Of a DNA stretch of 64,000 nt, positions 57,908-64,000 are shown one piece after another. The translations under genes and the position numbers were made by a program. The stretch comes from Pyrenula massariospora (lineage: Eukaryota > Ascomycota > Eurotiomycetes > Pyrenulales > Pyrenulaceae). The notes beneath the pieces are model-generated. The model made no database searches. It was given only the letters and a program-made list of their open reading frames with translations, and had not been told where the DNA came from. The stretch's first letter is position 1. Every line of letters begins with the position of its first letter. The stretch lies in assembly GCA_021030905.1 (NCBI GenBank), contig JAGFMI010000012.1:186001-250000 (forward strand). Reading direction: 5' to 3'.

Positions 57908-58551
57908 TTCTTGCAATATTCCATGTTCCGTCCCGGGAATCGTTTTAAGAAAGTCAGCAGCATGGTCGAAGGAGAACCTGAAAAATCACGGTTACTTCCA
58001 CGCCTTTCCTGTTAGGGCTAGACCGTTCCCTGACCATCGGCCGAATCTACTCGCATCCAAAGCTGTTGATAACTGATTAGAATGGCGTGTCAGATCTCGC
58101 AGACAAGCCGGGAGCCTAGCGTTAAGAGTAAGCCAGCAGCTCGGATGATGGATGTGACGGCGAGAAAAGCGTTCGTCGTCGTAATGTGAAAGATTGATCT
58201 GAAGCCATTTTGCGGAAACAATCGTCGAATGGTGAGGACGACGGTAGTTTAAGAAGCATAAGACCATATCTCAATAGGAACAATGCGCAGACTATTCCAT
58301 ATCAACTTAGCAATACTACAAGTCTGTCCACTCTACAGCGTCGCATTAAAAACCGAAACTCAGCGTCCGGCAAAAGATAATATGGAGTATCTCAAAGTGT
58401 GAGACTCTATTCCCCTCTCAGTTTTCAGTTGCCGTGCTCTCTGATATCTACAGAAGCTTCTGGGCCACTTCCTAGGACTTGCTCCCCCGACCGTGAACAT
58501 CAAAAGTCATGACGCATTCAATGTGTCTCGGGCTGGCGCCAGTGCATACTG
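57908..58551. other. Intergenic, nothing recognised
   Basis: A minus-strand frame at 58267-57992 is open but has no family features. No gene called. Confidence 0.5.
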
Positions 58552-59645
58552 TCAGATGTGCCGGTAGTTTTTGACACCCAGCCTTGTCCGTTTGATAACG
58601 TCGACAGGCCCACTATACGTTTTGTTCTTCACCTGCCCACTTAGCTTTATAGCATGCTCTTCATCAACAATTTGCGAATACGGTGGTGGGTCTTGGGTAA
58701 AAAACGATTGCCAGTCATTGCCAGTCGCACCCTCTGAGCATGTGGAACTAGCCCAGGCGTCCAACGACATCCAAGCATAGCTGTCGGCATTAATCTCCGT
58801 GAGCGCCGGGTTGTCGTCTTGCCCCGGGTCAAGGAGGCCATGCACACGTGGAGGATCATACGCCCATTCGTGATCTTCGTTCTTTGTGTCTATGATCTGC
58901 ACCCCCAAAGACGTCTGAGGGCCGACAGAGCTGTAGTGCAGCATTTCGTGTAGCGCGATGCGCGAGAAGGTTTCTATCTTCGTGCTGGGGAAGAGATCCA
59001 AGAACATGCATGTGATGTCATTTGCGCTTCCACGAGCCCACGAGGGATCGCAGAAATGGATCTTCTCACGGTTGTCGTGCTGGTCGGTGGCTGTGTAGGC
59101 TAGGGTGCCCTCGTCGGCGTCGCAATGGGCTTCATTTGGGTCTTCCGCGTTAAAGTCTGTGGAACAGATTGGCGGAATTACGAGAAAGATACAAAAGCTA
59201 TAAGATGGATATAAAGCTTACCATTGTTGTCCACGACAAATGTTCCGACAATAGGCCCAATTGCTCCGTCAGAACTATCCGTACCCCCTATCAGGCTTAA
59301 AACATCTTTGACATGGGTCTGGTAGTCATCTTCCTCATCGCTTTGCGGAAAATAACGCTTATATGGTGCAAGGGCGTTCTCAGCTGAGGTTTTGCCAATG
59401 TCAGAGATAGAGCGCAGTTCGCCACTGCAGATGACGGTATGAAGTTTCTGAAGATGGGCTTTATCATTCTCATCGTCCGTGTTGAAATTGAGGTACTGCC
59501 ACTCGTTGCCACAAGCAGTGTCAAGGGGGTAGACAGAAGGCTCGGCTGGGTCCCGACGGAGGACTTGGGATGGGTTTCGGAGGACTGCGCTGGCGTGAGC
59601 CAACGCTACGACAAGCGTAAGCTCGACAATTTTTGATAAAGTCAT
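58552..59645 (-). CDS. Secreted HExxH zinc metallopeptidase-like protein
   Basis: Exon 1 (59645-59222) and exon 2 (59156-58552) join in phase 1 (G/AC = Asp) across a 65-nt intron, giving 342 residues. The protein starts with a signal peptide (MTLSKIVELTLVVALAHAS) and a probable pro-segment with LRRD. The zinc-binding motif is IALHEMLHYSSVG, with two histidines and the catalytic glutamate. Cysteines (TACGNEW, HCDADEG, HFCDPSW, TSCSEG-like) suggest disulphides. Acidic composition and ADSYAWMSLDAWASS near the C-terminus resemble fungal deuterolysin-like/Lys-specific metallo-endopeptidase groups (MA clan), where a downstream Asp is the third ligand. Secreted proteolysis is inferred. The frame is intact. 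Confidence 0.75.
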
Positions 59646-61953
59646 TGTTGAAGGTGTATACTTGCCACTTGGTTTAGGAGATAGAGTTGTGAGGAGAGCA
59701 AGACGAGCACTTCTGCCGACCTGACGGTGGGCATTGACTTCCTATTTAGGCAATTGTTTGTCTTGTGGGTTTTCTCAAGGACTTTGGAAGAGACGAAAAC
59801 CTGTTCTTCGTCCTCCATTGCTGTGACTGCTGACCTGCAGAGTAACAGTGGATAGTAACGCAACCAATCCTCGAAATAATCCCATGGAGATTGTGGATGC
59901 ATGTTGTATTCTTAACTTGTTTCCCAGTACTCTACATAATGTTCGAGCATCGTGAGGTTGGCATTTCCTATTAAAACCCCCGGGACTGTAGACATGATCC
60001 TAAACGGTGATACAGGCAAAGCTACTACCCAGTTTAGCGCTGGTGTGTGTAGCGGCATTGCTCTCCGATTGGACACCGACTCGCTCTTTCAGCCTGACTC
60101 GTGGTACCTATAAAAGTCTCTGCCTCGTTGTCTGTCAGATCAGCTCAGTACAATCCCAGTGAAGCTGTAAGCAGGAACAGATGGTGTCTTGCACGAGCTA
60201 ACGCTGTGTAAAGCGATCGGGGTGCAAGGTGTTAGCGCGTCGCGATGTCCTGTGGAGGTGTGGCGGCATATCTGACCGCAGTGACTTGTTGTTTGTAAAA
60301 GACAAACTTTGCGTGAGTTTTCAGCGTCATTCAGAAGTTTGTCCATATGCAAGTTCAGGGCAGGTCGAAAGCAGAGGCTTCTCGTGCTCAGCCTGTATCC
60401 ACCAACTTGGAAATAGCTGCCGGCCTTGCAGGTCAGGTGTAGTGACAGTAGCTCAGCCAGCGGCGACGTAAGTAGTCGCCTGTCACGGAATGAACAACTA
60501 GAGCAGAGTACTATCTGGCATCCGTTGGTGTTACCAGAAGCCTGTTGCGCCGCGTTCATGCATGGGCGCTGTCGGGCAAGGAGATTGCTCTCAACGGCAA
60601 ATTGGGCCACTAATTCGCGAGGAGGCCCGGGGGGCCGGGGGAGGGCGCTGTGTTTGGATGGACGGCTTCCCTTACGAGGCGCTGGATAGCGGGGTGGTGG
60701 TATCAGACAATTGGTATAGGTGCTGGGCTTGGGTGGAGGTTTGCAAGGTTTAGATGAAGTGGTAGATAGCCTTGCCAAGTATCAGGCGAAAAAAATAGCG
60801 TAAGTCATTATGCCGACAGATACTGATGGTTGAAGTCATCAGTCGCGCATACAATAAGTCCAGCTTGCTCCATTGTCCATTCTCCTGCGGTCTCGGGTGG
60901 ATGAATCAAAGCAGCATTTGAACCAGCCAATGATCCACGACTGGGGTAGAGCCGTACGGCAAACACGTCAAGAGCGAACCATAGTCCTGATAGGATGGTA
61001 ACGCTTCTAGAGCTCTCCGCCGTACCCTTGTCCCTCCCGAACGCAGCCAACAACTTCCTTTTAGGGGTGGCGTGGCCTCGATGGTAATAGTTCTTGACGT
61101 CCTGAACGAAACCTCATCCGAATACTCGCGATTTCGTTCGGTGAGGAGAGTGGTTGAGGTGTCGAGGAGGGTGGAGGTGTGTAGGGATTGGAGGGGCTGT
61201 GGCGAGGTTCGCTTGAGGATGTAGCGTTGGTCATGCCTGCTATGTTCGTCCAAGAGCATTCATTGAACATTGGATGGATGGCTGGGAGTGACATGGAGCG
61301 AAGACTCGCCTTTCTTGGGAATATTATTTTGTCTGACGGGACATATCCCTCAGGCTCCATGAGCCCCCTTGCGGGTATCAGTCGCCTCGTAAGATAAAGG
61401 GTTGGCAAAGAATCAACTCAGCGCAATCTTTGGTTGGGTAGCAGGGAGAGAGAAATGATAATCTTGAAAGAATCTGACTAGGAGTATGATAAGGTCCCTC
61501 GCCATGACTGGTAGGTATTTAGGCAGCAGCTTCTTGGCTAACACAAGAGAGAGCTGGACCCTAGTAGCTTCTGCCTTCGTCGGAGCGACTGCTCTTAAGG
61601 AGTGTCTAGGTTAGAGTGTATCAAACCGACATTATAAGCTAGCAATGTCTTATAATCGCCTTCCAAAGCACCTCGTTCTATTTTCAGTCAACTCGACCGA
61701 TATATCACTGTCTTAACTGATTCTGAACTACAAGTATTCATCGCCTGCTGTTCATGTGTCATGCCGCTAACAAACATTCAGAATGGCTTCAGTCCAAGAG
61801 AGTGAACCAGTCAATGCTTGCGACTTCCGAACAGGCACACGCACAGACGGGTCGAAGTACAGATATAAGCTATCCGACTGCGAACAGACCACATGCAGAT
61901 ACTCTAGCGCATATACGCCGCCCTAATAGTAACAAGCTCGGTGAATCAGCGGA
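59646..61953. other. Ambiguous region, possible broken genes
   Basis: A 212-codon minus-strand frame (60778-60140) shows no domain. At 61408-60808 on the minus strand three frames in turn look coding (MTNATSSSEPRHSPSNPYTP; then FVQDVKNYYHRGHATPKRKL, AAFGRDKGTAESSRS and FALDVFAVRLYPSRGSLAGS to a stop at 60808), but no intron connects them cleanly. This may be a decayed gene. Nothing else was recognised. Confidence 0.3.
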
Positions 61954-62790
61954 TCATGGTTCAAATGGTGGTTGTGTGGGTTCCTCGGATGTGTTTTTTG
62001 ACAAGAGGAGCGCTTCAATCTTTTTCAAACCATACCAGTCATTTTCCGGCTTCGCTATCTTAAAATTATCATCAGTCCACTCTTTAGTACCTGCCTTGAG
62101 TCCAAGCTTGCTCCCTTGCGGCGCACATGAATCAAAATCTCCAATGACAAAGCTATCTCCATCTGCAAAAACGTTATTTGGGTTAACGTCACAATGTATA
62201 ACTACCAGTGCGTGTAGATGTTCGATGCCCTTCCGGATATCCGCTAAACATGAATCTCTGTCAAAAAATCGAGCACGTCTAACCATCTGTGACAGTGTCT
62301 CTCCATATTGCACGAAGCACAACCCCGTTATCCTACCGTCATGAACAAGACATCCAAGGTATTTCGCAACATTGGGGTGGGGCGACTTCTTCAACCACTC
62401 GCACATCTTGGCCTCATGGAGCAGAAGGGATGCTAATTCAGTAGATGCTTCGGTGTCGCCATAATACAGCAAGCTAGGGCGCTTGACGTAGCAATTCTGC
62501 GGCAATGGCTCTGGAACCCGCGTCAAGCCTCTCGGGCATGCTGGCCATATTTGCGAGACTGGAATCGAAAATAGATCGAGAGCTTGTGGATCGATTTTTG
62601 AGGCGCTGCGGTATCGATGGCTAGATGTCGCATAATAATACTGGGCGCCCTGACGTAAGATAATCTTGGTGTGGGAAAAGAAAAGGTCTTCGTCATCTTC
62701 GGCGAATGCCTCGCTGTATTCCACAACCTCCATAGTGAAATTTAACGAGGGTATCTTGTAGTACGTGTTGTATTGGCCTTTATCGGACAC
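61954..62790 (-). CDS. Small protein-kinase-like protein
   Basis: A single exon of 278 residues. A lysine in CYVKRPSLL (Lys103) and a helix-C glutamate (LLHEAKMCEWL, Glu126) stand where the ATP-binding pair should be. The catalytic loop reads VIHCDVNPNNVFAD with Asp201 and Asn206, and the metal-binding motif is GDFD (217-220) in place of DFG. The activation and peptide-binding part is shortened (AGTKEWTD, NDWYGLKKI). The glycine-rich loop is not evident. The N-terminal 60 residues (FTMEVVEYSEAFAEDDEDLF) are acidic. Fungal genomes carry many such single-exon, divergent kinase-like genes, often in accessory regions. It may be an active kinase or a pseudokinase. It is the last gene before the AT-rich block. 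Confidence 0.75.
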   Translation of the reverse strand: MSDKGQYNTYYKIPSLNFTMEVVEYSEAFAEDDEDLFFSHTKIILRQGAQYYYATSSHRYRSASKIDPQALDLFSIPVSQIWPACPRGLTRVPEPLPQNCYVKRPSLLYYGDTEASTELASLLLHEAKMCEWLKKSPHPNVAKYLGCLVHDGRITGLCFVQYGETLSQMVRRARFFDRDSCLADIRKGIEHLHALVVIHCDVNPNNVFADGDSFVIGDFDSCAPQGSKLGLKAGTKEWTDDNFKIAKPENDWYGLKKIEALLLSKNTSEEPTQPPFEP

Positions 62791-62844
62791 GCTAGGCTTT
62801 CACGCAACTCGCCAAGAACAGAATCTTTGAGAAGTTGGTGGGGG

Positions 62845-64000
62845 TACAAGTTTTCCCCACCTCGTGCACGGTTCCGGCTCGTGCACGATTTTAACAACAA
62901 CTTTAACCACATTATAATTTTACCACATTATAATATTATAATATAAAAATTTATAACTATATATAAAAAAATCTAAATTTTAATTACAAATAATTAAAAA
63001 AATAAATTATTTATTTTTTTATAAAGATATTATAAGTTTAAATATTTTATTAAAATTTTAAAAATTTAAAATTTAACTATTAAATAATTTGAATAATTTT
63101 ATGCAAATTATAAATTATATAATTTATTATATAAATAATTTGTTTAAATAATAAAAAACTAATATAATTAATATTTATAGCTTAAAATTTTTAGTCAAAA
63201 TTTTAAAATTTTAAAATAAAAAAATTATTTAAATTTTTATATAAGATAATTATAATTATTAAGTTTTTATTTTTATAATTTATAATTATATATTTAAATT
63301 ATATTATGAATAAATAAAATATTAAAATATATATTTATATTATATATTTAAAGTCAAAAATAGTCAATTTTTCTTGGTTATTTTAAATTAATAATATTTT
63401 TTAAAAATAATTAAAACTTTAAAAATATAATATTAATATAATAAAATTATATATAAAATAATATATAAAATATAAAATTACTTTATATTTTTCTTAATTT
63501 TTATATATTTTTTTAAAATTGAAATTACTGTATAATCAAAAGTTAAAATATTAAAATAATATAAAAACATATATAATTATATAAAATAAAATAATATATT
63601 TTATTATAATAATAATAATTAATATTTAAAACTAAAAAAATTTCAAAATTCTATTAAATATTTATAAATATTTATATATTACAATCTTTTTGCCTTTATT
63701 TGTAAAATTTAAATTAATTAAAAATATATATATATAAACATACTATGTTTTGTTATATTATTATTAATAAAATATATTAATTGTTTTAAAATTTTAAAAT
63801 TTTAAATTTATATAAATATTTATAGTATTTTCTTTAAAATATAAAAATTAATTAAAGGTTTTTATACTTATATATTTTATTTAATAAATATAAATTTTTT
63901 AAATTTTTTAAAGTTTTTATATAAAATATATATTAAATTTTATAAATTTAATAAAAAATTATTATTTAATCGAAACATTTTTAAATATTTTAAAATTCTT
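62845..64000. repeat. AT-rich block, probably RIP-degraded repeat DNA
   Basis: From about 62890 to the window end the sequence is almost only A and T, with no open frames or genes, after normal composition upstream. The edge carries two copies of the palindrome CGTGCACG, in CTCGTGCACGGTTCCGGCT and CTCGTGCACGATTTT. Such blocks in ascomycetes are usually transposons destroyed by RIP. No element family can be named from what is left. Confidence 0.75.

Noticed and set aside
60140-60778. 212-codon minus-strand open frame
   Set aside because: Composition is odd, overlapping frames on the other strand are equally open, and no family pattern is visible.
62890-64000. AT-rich block as inserted mitochondrial DNA
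   Set aside because: No mitochondrial gene, rRNA or tRNA pattern is visible; composition fits RIP-converted repeats better.

Overview
This window looks like genomic DNA of a filamentous ascomycete (Pezizomycotina, possibly Dothideomycetes; I cannot fix the genus). The evidence is many genes split by short GT-AG introns of about 46-93 nt, fungal-only families (HET, a carotenoid car cluster with a microbial rhodopsin, a TOK-type potassium channel, a fungal STAND-like N-terminal domain) and a last kilobase that is almost pure A+T, as expected of repeat DNA converted by repeat-induced point mutation (RIP). Coordinates of spliced genes were worked out by eye from reading frames, splice sites and phase; they are not backed by transcripts.

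Layout. 1-0.9 kb: 3' part cut by the window edge of a secreted late-sexual-development (ferritin-like) protein. 0.9-6.4 kb: gene-poor, with decayed coding fragments (a conserved-looking 79-codon piece with a stop, a C2H2 zinc-finger remnant, a degraded repeat). 6.4-11 kb: a coiled-coil protein and an intact HET-domain gene. 12.6-26.5 kb: an accessory stretch with a damaged unknown gene, three secreted proteins (a NucA/NucB-like nuclease candidate, a cysteine-repeat protein with an acidic and glycine-rich linker, a proline-rich cysteine protein), a P-loop kinase-like protein and an amino-acid transporter. 27.3-35 kb: two long low-complexity proteins with no recognised domain. 36.3-49.3 kb: TOK potassium channel, then the carotenoid/retinal cluster carO (rhodopsin), carB (phytoene desaturase), carRA (lycopene cyclase/phytoene synthase) and divergent carX (carotenoid oxygenase). 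50.2-56.3 kb: a membrane glycoprotein and a 1105-residue protein joining a fungal STAND-type N-terminus, a ubiquitin-like region, several zinc fingers and a C-terminal conserved domain. 57.2-62.8 kb: a ubiquitin C-terminal hydrolase pseudogene, a secreted HExxH metallopeptidase, ambiguous ORFs and a small kinase-like protein. 62.85-64 kb: AT-rich block.

How the genes work together. CarRA makes phytoene and cyclises lycopene, CarB desaturates phytoene, CarX cleaves beta-carotene to retinal, and CarO binds retinal through a Schiff base. The rhodopsin keeps both proton acceptor and donor aspartates, so a light-driven proton pump is expected. The TOK channel lies directly beside it; a functional link through membrane potential is only an inference from position. 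The flanks (HET, secreted proteins, STAND/Ub-like protein, broken genes, AT-rich block) look like fast-evolving accessory DNA on either side of a conserved metabolic cluster.
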